From: Neospora caninum Liverpool | Lineage: Eukaryota > Apicomplexa > Conoidasida > Eucoccidiorida > Sarcocystidae | DNA length: 64,000 nt | Reading direction: 5' to 3' | Assembly (NCBI RefSeq): GCF_000208865.1 | Contig: NC_018394.1 | Coordinates: 2,793,797 to 2,857,796 of the forward strand | Shown: piece by piece, positions 45,588 through 55,441 of the stretch | Position numbering within the stretch: the first letter of the stretch is position 1 | How the letters are laid out: the number at the start of each line of letters is the position of its first letter | Notes under the pieces: model-generated | What the model was told of the DNA's origin: nothing | The model's input: only the letters and a program-made list of their open reading frames with translations | Databases searched by the model: none | Translations under genes and position numbers: made by a program

Positions 45588-47633
45588 ATGACCGATCTTC
45601 CTGCCGTGCTCGTCGCCTCCGTGGGCGGCCTCGTTGAATTTCTCTCGGGGACATTCAGTCGCTTCAGTGCATTCCGCAAGGGCGTTCTTGAGCACATCCG
45701 CAATCAGCTCCTCGCCTTCACCGAGGAGAGCAGCGACAAGCAAAGCATCGTCTTTGCGCTTCTAGGATCGCTCATCATGGTGGTAGGTAGAGAGGGGAAG
45801 GCGGCAAATTGCTTGAAGGGATGTGGCCTCGCTGTACATACACAGCGTACACATCCTCTGCGTGCCTGTGCATCTGTCTGAATGCTGACACCTTTCTGTA
45901 AATGCCAATATGCTCACAGACTTTTTGGTCTATGCGGATCTATCCAATTGGTAGGAATATGCATGCAAAAGAATCGGGAAGGTTGTTTCCAATGAGGGCA
46001 AAACCCGAGGCCAGTCGACAGCTTTCTTTGTCGCGCTCTTTCCGATGCGTCGATTCACACAGCGCTCCTCGCTGTTTCCATGAGTAGGGTGTACATTCAC
46101 CCGGAGCATGATTCGAACAGGAAGCTCCACTCTCTGTGGTGTCTTGAAACGTGTCTGTGCAATCTTTCTGGCGTTCGTGGGTCCCTCCGAGATTGAGAAT
46201 TCGCGATTTTCGCCTGCATCCTGAGTGCGTTTCTCACACCTCAATGCAGCAGCCGTTCTCTGTCGGCTTCTTGCGTCTGCTTCCTTCCCACCTCTCTCTT
46301 TGCGTTTTCAGGTTGTTCTCGCGAAAGTCGTTCTCGCCTGGTTTGGTGTGGCCCGAAAAGAACAGAATGGTAAGCATGAAGAAACTTTGTCCATCTCTTC
46401 AGGTGTACGTACACCGCGCGCTCGCCGAATCTCCGCTGATCGCCTTGCGTGAGGTGTCTGTACACCCTACGCCTCGCTTTCGAATGCTGGTGCCGGCGTA
46501 TAGTCCAAGGGAAAGTGGGGAATGTCTGTTTTATCCGTCTTCAAAAGGACCTTTTCCGGTACCCTTCTTCGTCTTTTACCTCGCGCAATCCCCCACTCTG
46601 CGTCTCTCCTTCCCTTTCTAACTCCTTGCCGTCCTCTAAATCCGGGCATCTCTCCGCGACCGCGGAGAGTCACGAGCCTGCCTGCCGCGCGTCTGGCCTC
46701 CGCACAGCGTTCTCCCAGTAGCCCTTGCGAGAGTTCCGGTCCGTCCGAAACGTTTCCCCTTTCTGTTTTCCGTTTTTTTTTGCGCAGCTCCACCTGCGCA
46801 TCGTTCCTCTGTGCCGAAGGAGGAAGTGCCCGAAGCCTCGCCTCGAGCCCGCAGTCGCGCTTCCGGCCCCAAGTCTGCCTCCTCGCCGCGCAGTCGCCCC
46901 TTCCCGGTCGTAGTTAAGAAGGAAGCCGAGAGCGAGACGACAGTGCGCGGGCGGCGGCCTGTCGAGCAGCGGACGCTCCCTGGCGCTTCCGAGAAGAAGA
47001 GCGGCGGGTGCGCAAGAGACAGCTCGCAGGTCCGCGGCCGGTCGCGGCCTCCGCGCGAAGCGCTGCGCAAGACCCTGGAAACCTCTCCTGTCCGTAGCGT
47101 GCTCCCAAACGACGGCGCACGGGCGGCGCGCAGAAGCGAAAGCAGAGCCGCCAAGGCCGTGAAAAACAGGCGACTATCCCGGGACAGCGAGCGGGAGGAG
47201 AAAATCACCACTACCCGGTAAGCCCGAAACGCGTAGACTTGCGCATGCAAGAAAGAAATACACAGATTTACACATTTGCATGGAGATCTAAATGTATGTT
47301 GTCGTTCAGTGTTTTTGGAGAGAAGGAGCGGTCAGAAAACGAGGGAGCAAGGGGGGGGGGGGGGAGGACACGAAGAGAGGTTCTTTACGAAAACGATGGA
47401 TAGATGCCAAGTCCACATCCGCCGCCCTCTCGTTCTTGCGACGTCTCGCGTCTCCTCTCCTGCGTCTCTCCCGCTCGCGCTTCTCTTGCATGTTCGCGCA
47501 TGCAGCGCGCTAAAAATGTCTTGTCTTGCCTTCCTTTTTCAGGTCAGGTCGCGTCAGCAAACGCACGCCGCTGTACCCGGGAATTATCACCTGGGAGGGG
47601 AACCGTCCCGTTATCGATTTGACGCAAGAGTAG
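45588..47633 (+). CDS. Small unrecognised membrane protein, four exons
   Basis: Exons 45588-45782, 46312-46369, 46788-47217 and 47543-47633 join in frame to 257 residues (borders GTG|GTAGGT, AATG|GTAAGC, CCCG|GTAAGC; acceptors TTTTCAG, GCGCAG, TTTTTCAG). I do not recognise the family. Visible: an N-terminal hydrophobic stretch (LPAVLVASVGGLVEFLSG), then a clear membrane helix at about residues 52-78 (SIVFALLGSLIMVVVLAKVV), built across the exon 1/exon 2 junction; a roughly 145-residue disordered, Arg/Ser/Pro/Glu-rich segment from exon 3; and a compact C-terminal tail, RSGRVSKRTPLYPGIITWEG, from the short last exon, ending IDLTQE. The lack of low complexity in the first two exons and the tail suggests these are the conserved parts. 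No signal peptide of the cleaved type is obvious. The palindrome GGTGTACGTACACC lies in intron 2 at 46402. Confidence 0.75.
46402..46415. promoter_or_regulatory. 14-bp perfect palindrome GGTGTACGTACACC
   Basis: The only perfectly palindromic copy of the recurrent motif. It lies in intron 2 of the gene at 45588, followed within 40 bp by the half-site CTGTACACCC. Confidence 0.45.
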
Positions 47634-48239
47634 AAGGGTGGCAGCAAAGAGAGGGGAGACAGGGGGGAAGAAAGGCAGGGCGGCGGAAGCCGGCAGCTGT
47701 TTTTCGGGCGGAGCCACCGTCTCTCTAAGGTCACAGAGAGACGCAGGGGACGGCAGAGGCATGAAGTCTTTTAGAGAACCAGAGGAGGGAAACGAACTGT
47801 GCGTTCTTTGTCGACGAGACGCAGAGAGAAGCCGTGGAAGAAGAAAGGCTTTTTGCGTCGAGAGAGGTGTCTTTTTCGGGAAAGAGGGAGGAAGCGACGC
47901 ATCGCTTTCTCACACGGAAAGAGTGACGAGGGGACCGGGGTTGAGAGAAAACGCAGAGGACGGGTGTCTTCTCTTGTCGCCTGATTCTTGTTTTCTAGTT
48001 TCGTCGTTTGTCTTGTCTCGGAAAACGCTTGTCTCTCGATCTCGATGCACGCGTGCATGCCCGTTTATGTAGACGCGTGCACTCGCCAACGCCTTCGGCC
48101 GCCGTGCGTCACCACTCCGTCTTTGTTCGTCTGTCTTTCCAAGAGCTTCTGCCCTTATGCGCCCATGTATATACACACACATAAATGTGTATCTATACGC
48201 GCGTGTGTATATTTGCATCCATCTATAAATGTATCTATA

Positions 48240-48290
48240 CGTATAAGTATATATATACATATATGCATATATATATATATATATATATGG
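48240..48290. repeat. (TA)n microsatellite with degenerate flank
   Basis: TATA-rich run ending in about 12 TA units at 48266-48289, preceded by TATACGTATAAGTATATATATACATATATGC. Confidence 0.8.
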
Positions 48291-49137
48291 ACGGAAACCG
48301 CTTCTGGTCGATTTCGGGTGAAAGGCTGTGTGTCGGGAGTGTCTGTGCCGATTGATAGGAATAGGGGTTAGTCGCAACGCATGATATTTGTCTCGGAAAA
48401 CGTGGAAGCTCGCCTGGGTTGGGAAGCGAGGAGGCTGGGCGGGGGATTGGATTCTTTCTACTCCGTTGCAGGTGAAGAGAATTAGATTCGCACAGACAGT
48501 TAAAGCGTCGACTCTTCACATGGGCAAGAGCGCGTCTCGCACGGTGAACTGGAGACATGCGAAAGAGGACACGTTTCCATTCGAGGCATTCAGAGAGATT
48601 TGAAAGAAGGGACATCGGATTCCTGGGGATATTTGTGACGCCAGGGGGGGCGGGCAAGCCATTGCCGTTTTTGCGTGGAGAAAATGAGATTTTTTTAATC
48701 GTTTGTCAAGTTAAGCATTTCTCGTGCTTTCCCAAAACTCCGGGGGGAGAACGTCCTCACGGTAATTTAATGATTTTTTTACTTTTCGCCGCAGCGGGAG
48801 TGCCGGCAGTCCACAACGTGGGGTCTCGAACCACTCCAGCTCTTTCCAAAAAACACACATAACTTCACCAAAAGTCAACCACAAAATATTCATGTACATA
48901 TATATATATATATATATAGATGTGAAAATGTGTAGAGCTCTCTGTATCTACTCCTTTTTCGATGGGCATCTATGGAGATATGTAGACAGATGGAGATGTA
49001 TTTACGTGAACAGGTGCATGGGTTTAGGGGTTCCTAGGAGGGCGATGAGTGGAAACATAGAACCATCTGTGTCCTTTGATTCTGGGAGATGTCTCTGAAA
49101 ATGAATCGACTGGACTGTCCGTTTCCATGGAGTTTCG

Positions 49138-49213
49138 CGACACCTCGCTTCCTTTGTCGGGGGGAAAACCCCCGAGGGGGAAAAGGGGGGGGAGGGTGGG
49201 GGGGGGGGGGGGT
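49138..49213 (+). repeat. G-rich block with four or more G-runs (quadruplex-prone)
   Basis: Runs of G of length 5 to about 15 are separated by short spacers (GGGGGGAAAACCCCCGAGGG then AAAAGGGGGG and GTGGGG). At least four runs of four or more G lie within 75 bases on the plus strand. Run lengths this long are prone to assembly error. A second G-run of about 15 is at 47350-47364. Confidence 0.8.
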
Positions 49214-49436
49214 TCTCTTCTGCGTCTCCCTGGGTTCAAGTCCCACTTCTCTTTTCTCTCCACAAGACGCATACGGCGATCGAGCGCTTCCCCACCTCCG
49301 GGGAGATGGTCAGTTCATGTGTGAAGAAGGAAAGCCTTTGTTTAGATCGCCCGGTCTCTCGTCTTCTCCCTCTGTCTCCCACGTCACAGCAAAGACAAAC
49401 GTTTTGTTCTCACCGCCTGACCCCAAATACTGTATA

Positions 49437-49443
49437 TAAATAA

Positions 49444-49477
<34 letters not shown>

Positions 49478-49531
49478 ATGTATATATAAATATATATATA
49501 TTTATATATATATATATATATGTATATATAA

Positions 49532-49563
<32 letters not shown>

Positions 49564-49568
49564 ATATG

Positions 49569-49602
<34 letters not shown>
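49437..49602. repeat. Compound TA array with higher-order period
   Basis: About 165 bp of pure A/T plus three single G residues. The block TGTATATATAAATATATATA followed by TTTATATATATATAT recurs about three times, so this is a higher-order repeat and not a simple dinucleotide run. Confidence 0.85.
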
Positions 49603-49603
<1 letters not shown>

Positions 49604-51662
49604 TTGGATGTTAAGAAAATACGCACACATGCATTCCGGTATTCTTGGCATAGGGAACTTTTTGGTCCGCTTTATTTGGCGTACTCTCCTTCTGCCTTCA
49701 CAGACCTGCAGAGACATATAATTCTCAGCAGATCGATACGAAGTCGCATGTGTAGACGAAGGAGCAGAAGGTGTTGTGTGCTGATAAATCTGTATCGGGC
49801 GAGTCGAAAGAAGATATGGGGTAAAGCACATGGGCACATATATGCATGCAGAGAAGCCAGAAGCCTCAGCTTCTCTCTCGAAAGCGGCGTTGTGTTTGTC
49901 TTCAACGTGGCAAGAGACAGAAAGAGTTGCCGAAAACTTCACTAAGGTGAGCGTTGGGTGTCTCTCATCTCAGCAGAGATTCACATTTCTAACACGCACG
50001 TGAGCAGGCTCTGCCCAAGATGAGGCCTCACGAGAAACATCCTTTCGTACCTACCAGGCCGATGTTCTGCGCAGCTGCTTTTGTTCGGGAAATCTGGGGT
50101 GAGACAGCAGCTTACTCGCCCCGACTCAGAGGAACGAAAGAGTTTGCACAGGCGTGCTTGACCTGTCTTTGTATCCGTCAAACCTGTTGTGATTTAACGC
50201 ACTCTCCACTGGGGACCGAAGAGGGGTTCGTGAAGCGAGAGTCTCTCCCAGAGAAGTTCCTTTACACTGCATGGGCGCATGCAGTCCAGGAAGATGTTAT
50301 TACAAGAGAGCCGAAGTCGATAAGCCGATAGATAACCCGAACCACCCTGTACACCAGCGGGACAAGAACCAGCGTTTCGGAAGCCGTCCTGTGCATAAAT
50401 GTTTAACTAGATCTGAAGACACCGATTCGTATGTAGCCCAAAAAACGGAAGCACGTGTGAAGTTCCAGCTCTTTACCCAAGAGGAACCTTTCGAAACCGA
50501 CACTTTTGACATGTCTGCATTCCGGTATTCAACGCTCGAATCTCAGTTCATAATCCTAGATTCCGAAGGCGCGCAAACACCTACTTCTGTCTCTCTCTAT
50601 CCAGAACTACATGTATATAAGTAAGGACGTACAAGCTATGCATACAAAGAGCGATATATACGTATGAGGCGCTGTGGATTCCACGGTGTGTGTGCGCCAG
50701 TGACAGTGAGCGTTTGCACAGGTTCAGACTTTCTGCTATCGAGTGCGCTTTCCCTGTGTGAGATCATAGCACGTTTCGTGCTCTCACGTTCCCGTCTTCG
50801 AAGTGGGGATTCGCTGCTGGCGCTGTGCAGAGCGGTCCAGGGAGCGAAAGCCAAAAGGCTTTACTTGCCGTAGCTCTTCGCTCCACACCGGCGCTGTGTC
50901 TAGCATACCCTGCCTGCTTCGTAAACGCACAGATCCTGAAGAAATCTCTTTCAAATGAATGGAGGAACGATTCGCCACAAATCCGCGTTTTCTGCCTCTG
51001 CCGCGAGCCTCTCACTGTTGGCTGGGGGAATTCCAGCGACGTTGGACTACGTTTCTCCCGCACCCCATGTGTCCTTCCACTTCAGTGAGGCATGACCTTC
51101 CGTTTTCTGTCGGGAACGAGGGATTCAAAACTATCAGAACCTCCGGGAAGGAAACTCGTTTTTTTGGCAAGTACTACTGAGCCTCTACAGGCTTTCTTCG
51201 AAGTCTCTCTGGAGCTGCTCCTTTCGGAAGCGTGATCGAACGAGGCGCGCTGTGCCTGGTGTGTGTCGCGTCGATTCGTTCTGCCGGATAAAGAGGGGAA
51301 AATGTGTAAAGAAAGGCTACACTCGAGAAGGCACCGCGCCTCGAAAAATCCGAGCCCGTCTGTCTCCCGTCTGTGCGGCATTGCTTGTTGTGCGTGCTGT
51401 CGTTCTGCCCTTCAGGGAACGAATAACAGGATTCCGTTCGTTTTCGGAAAGAGAAACACCGCATTCTTCTTTCAAGGAAACCCCCCGCGGGCCTTGCTCT
51501 TCCCCATCCGTTTCCCGGCTCCTCTGCCTTCCGTTGATCCACGAAATGGGGCATCGGTTCAGCCCTCTCCTCTAACGCCGCGTTTTCACAGAGGCAAAAG
51601 ACCTCCCGTCGGTTTTTTTCGCGAAAAAACGACGCCTGAATCGACACTTCCCCTCTCATTGC

Positions 51663-51676
51663 GGTGTACATACACC
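51663..51676. promoter_or_regulatory. 14-bp near-palindrome GGTGTACATACACC
   Basis: A further copy of the motif, in the long gap about 1.6 kb upstream of the secretory gene. Here the palindrome extends outward as GCGGTGTACATACACCGCGG. Confidence 0.45.
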
Positions 51677-53311
51677 GCGGCTCTCCCGGCAGCGCCACTC
51701 TCTCTGTGCGGGTCATCTGCGTCGTTGCCGCCAACCGGCCGTCTTTTTTCCCATCATACCTGCGCAATTCCTCCAGGGAAAAGCTCCTCGGAACCCAAGA
51801 GAACAAAGAGCGTGGTCTAGTAGGTTTCGAACCTACATAAAAAACTTAGAAGGGGACCTGAAGATCCCCCTGGTTCCCCACCGAATTTCCCGAAAAAAGC
51901 TCTTTGAACGCCATGCCCAGCCCCAAGTGCGTTCCTGGCGTGTTTGGCAGTGAGTGGTTCTGACGCGCGGCGAGACGTGCCAGGAGCCTACAGCAGATGT
52001 CTCGCTCCGGTTTTTTAAAGACGCGACCGCCCTCTTCTCCGCAAAGAGAAAAACGACTTCATTTCCTGGGGAGTCTCTGCTGACTCTCGCTTCTGAAAAC
52101 CGTTTCTGTCCAGGTGAGACCCAACGGGCGCACCCAGCGCTCCCCGAAAAGAATCGCGGCGAGAGAACCTCGTCGCTGGCAAGTCTGCCCGAATTTTGCA
52201 ATCCTCGCGGGGCCCGTGACCACGAGCGAGCTCGCCGCAAGACCGCGACGGAGGAGCGATTTCCTGGAGCTTGGCGCTGGCGACAAGAGAAAACGCGCGA
52301 GAACGGGAGTTGGAAGACGGGTTGTCCCTCCGAGAAGAATTGCAAAACTCAAGTGCCTTCGCCAAACGCACGCGGAAACGTTTCTCCTCCGAGCCAGAGA
52401 GGAAACCCGGGGACGAAAGAGGAGAGACGGCGCGGGAGAGGCGTGGCGCACATGCGGATTGGGTTTTTCGTGGTTCAAACCTTCTGCGGGTCACGAGTTT
52501 AGTGCAACACGAGAAAGAAAAGCAGAATTTTCAAGGAACTGGAAAGCGAACTTACCAGATGTAGGCGCAAGGCGGTTCGCGCTTTTCGAGGTGATCAATT
52601 TTTCCAAGTTCAGGGAAAACAGTCCGCAGGCTCGCCGCGTCGATCACGCCTTCGCACGACGAATGCCGCGAGGGTGACGGTGGAAGACTCTTTTCAAACT
52701 CGAAGAAGACATTTCTCGACCTGGATGTCTCCAGAGAGAGGGAGAACGAAGACGGGAAAACGTCGGGCCTCTCGCGACTTGCGCGAAACTTCTTCTGCCT
52801 CGCCTCACACAGACCCCGACCGTCGAGACCACGCGCGGGGTGAGAATCGATCTAGCGGCTTTCTGATTCTCGACGAAAACGCTCCAATTTCGCCTCCTCG
52901 TTCTTCTCTTACGCCTGTTTTTCTCTCTCGCCAGAGCGCTTGTCTCCTTGCGCAGGGGGGTAACTATCGCATCTGCGCGTCCGTCTCGTGACACATAGAC
53001 GAACAGTCACACGGTCGAAGAAAGAAAGACAGGACGACGGGAAGAAGCGGAGATCTGTCCGAGTCGATCGAGAGAGACGTCTCGCCAATTCACAGGCCGC
53101 CTTGCACGTTTCGCGCTTCCAAAAGGAACCTTTTACCTCTCGTCCTTTTCTCCGCAACGTCTAGCCCCGCTCCCTCTGTCGCCTCTGCGTATCCGTTTCC
53201 CGTTCACCAGCTTTTTCGCTTTTTCGGCCTCTCCCGCGGCTCCGCGTCGCTTTCGCTCGCTCCTTTCGCCTTCCCTTTGCCCGTCGCGCCTTTCTCTGCT
53301 TTCTCGCCGAA

Positions 53312-54825
53312 ATGCAACTTACTTCCAAGTCCGCCGCCGCGGGGCTCCTTGTCGCCCTCTTCTGCGTCTCGGCGCCGGGAAGACAGACTTCTTTCTCTCT
53401 CGAAGCGTCTGAACTCGCAAGAGACGCGAGACCCCTTTTTTCTCTCCCCGCGTTGACGGCCGCGCAGGCCGCCACTCTCGTTCGGCGCACGCGTACAGCC
53501 GAAGCGCCTGCGGCGACACCTGAGGACGACGGGAACGATGAGGACGAAGTCCCTCTAAAACTGGAGAAGAGACGCACGTTTCGGTCCCTCTCGCTCCCGA
53601 ACCACAGACGCAAGTAAGCGAGGAAGAAACGAGCAAAAGCGAGCCAGGGAACAGACAGCAACGCATGCGAAAATCGTGCAGGGTAAGGGAGAAGCGGACT
53701 CCTCCGTTCCAGCGGACCCGACGCGCGCGGACGACAGAGCAGCGAGGGAAGAAACAGAGAGGACAGCAAGGAAAAAGAGAGGAAGACGCGCTCGCAAGAC
53801 GAGGCATAGAAAACGTGGGAGACTCGGCCGCGACACAGAAGAAGACCGCAGGACGGGTCACAGAAGACGAAAGGAAAGAGGGACAGACACGAGCAGACGC
53901 GAGGAGACTGAATCAGGCAGAAAGAGAATACGGGAAGAGAATGAAAGAGTGACACGGGAAAATCAGACGTTGAGACTTGTTCACAGAAACATGACCAGAC
54001 AAGGGAGAGAACGACGAGCGGGAAGAAGACAGAGAGCGGTCGGGATCAAAAAAGGACCGATGTTGAACGTGTGTTTGCGTCCCTGCCTCACCATCCCTTC
54101 GACAAAGCACCGCTTTCCACAACGCACTTTTCTCTCTTCTTCTCTCTCCATTTCTCTCCGTTTTTCACTCAGCGCTTCTCCATGTAGGGCGTACCTCTTC
54201 TCTTCTTTGCGCCTTTGCTTCCGACTTCCGTGACACGCGTCTCCTTTTTCCTCTTCCTCAACGCACCCTCCCAGGTCGCCTGAGGGCTGTGTGTCCTTTC
54301 CTCGTTTCGTTCCTTTTCCCGTTTTCGCACCCTGGGGGCAAACCCACGAGAACGACGCTCTGTCTCCCTCTCTGTGTCCCTCCTTTCGGCTCTCTTCCTC
54401 CTCGTCTGTTTTCTCCGTGGCAGCTCTGGTGCACTGAACGGAGAGACGTTCTGTGCATCCCCGACTCTCCGACGCAATTCCCCCGTCTGTCTTTTTCTGG
54501 CTCCTGCCTCTCCGTCTCTCTTTTTTTTTGTGTCTTTTTTTTCAGCAAAAAGATCATGCAGATTGCTCAGTGGGCGGGACTCGGCCTCGCCGTTCTCACT
54601 CTTGTCGGCGCTCTCGGCTACGCAGTGCGCCCTGAGAAGCAAGCGGAGAACCTGGAAGTTGCCAAAGTCACCAACACTAGCGAGAAGAGACGCCAGACCC
54701 AGAAAAGCCAGGCAAAAGGAGAACCGGCGCGCCAGGAACCTGGTGTCTTTGGAAGATTCGAAAGAAAGTTCATCTCCAAAGTGAAGAGTCCGGCTCTGCG
54801 CGTGCGACGAACTTTGGACGAAGCC
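53312..54825 (+). CDS. Secretory protein, 5' exons (signal peptide and one membrane helix); continues downstream
   Basis: Exon 1 (53312-53613) encodes a signal peptide (KSAAAGLLVALFCVSAPG, likely cleaved near residues 20-25), then a charged, acidic segment. Exon 2 (54546-54825) joins through AA|GTAAGC..TTTTTTTCAG|C to give HRRNKKIMQIAQWAGLG and a membrane helix at about 108-129 (GLGLAVLTLVGALGYAV), followed by a basic tail (FERKFISKV, ALRVRRTLDEA). Architecture and basic composition resemble coccidian dense-granule or parasitophorous-vacuole proteins, but I recognise no named family. Exon 2 has a phase-0 donor, GAAGCC|GTAGGT; reading past it gives about 70 poor residues to a stop at 55038. 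Two continuations fit phase 0: a terminal exon at 55406-55441 (ADKTDLGAPMA-stop, total 205 residues), or the micro-exon series from 55482. The sequence upstream of the ATG is pyrimidine-rich. Confidence 0.65.
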
Positions 54826-55405
54826 GTAGGTGGAAAGACTCTCGGGAAAAGGAAGGAGGCGAGAGCCGAGAGAAAGCCAGCAAGGGAACAGAGAAGGGGA
54901 ATGGAAAAGGTACACCGAGGGGCAACACCAAGGGTTCTGTGCACCGCAAGAGACGGAACACAGAGGCTGCCGAGAGGCGAGAGAGAACGACAAACGCACA
55001 GAGAGACGAACACTCAGAGACCACATATTTCCACATAAATATCGCATGACGCCTCGCCCAGGTGCACCATTCTCTGAGTGTGTCGTCTCACGTTTACCTC
55101 CTTTTTGCGTTTCCAGTGCAGCGCCAGCGTCGCCACGCGATATGTGCCTTTGCTGCTCCGGCCTTACCTGTGGCGTGCTTCCTCCCTTCGCTTCTGTTCT
55201 TTGTCGCGAATTGTTCTCTCTCCCTGTGTTTTCGCTCCCTCGCGGCTTTCTTTTTCTGGGCAAAAGACAGAGGGAGGCGCTTCAGAGGCGACTCGTCTCT
55301 CGAGTCCTTCGCGTTTCGTGCGTCCCTGCTCGCGAGCTCGCGCGACGGAGAAACGTGTGTGGAAGAAAGCACAGATTTCCCCAAAGAACGATTACCTTCC
55401 TGCAG

Positions 55406-55441
55406 GCAGACAAGACGGACCTCGGCGCACCGATGGCGTAG
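55406..55441 (+). CDS. Possible alternative terminal exon of the secretory gene
   Basis: After CTTCCTGCAG the frame reads ADKTDLGAPMA and stops at 55439-55441. It is in phase with the exon 2 donor at 54826, so it would close the protein at 205 residues. It is one reading; the micro-exon series beginning 40 bp downstream is the competing or additional one. Confidence 0.35.
   Translation, partial: ADKTDLGAPMA

Larger units (their letters stand above)
47634..53311. other. Long intergenic region, no supported gene
   Basis: 5.7 kb between two plus-strand genes. Contents: (TA)n at 48240-48290 and 48897-48918, a G-rich block at 49138-49213, a compound TA array at 49437-49602, the 14-bp palindrome at 51663-51676 and a short GTAGGTT-TCG-AACCTAC hairpin near 51820. 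Frames around 51.2-53.0 kb on both strands (up to about 210 codons) have no recognisable similarity and overlap each other, so I do not call them. Unlike 55.4-64 kb, I found no short AG-(3n)-GTRAG pair led by pyrimidines here. Confidence 0.45.

Noticed and set aside
51812..51895. tRNA gene suggested by GTAGGTTCGAAACCTAC (T-arm and B-box like) on the minus strand
   Set aside because: The downstream acceptor strand TAGACCAC has no matching 5' strand (GTGGTCTA) within reach, the GGGGA..TCCCC arm has an eight-base loop, and no T-run terminator follows. Only a short hairpin remains.
51833..53160. Overlapping Arg/Ser-rich frames on both strands
   Set aside because: No recognisable similarity, no consistent splice signals, and mutually exclusive frames of equal quality.
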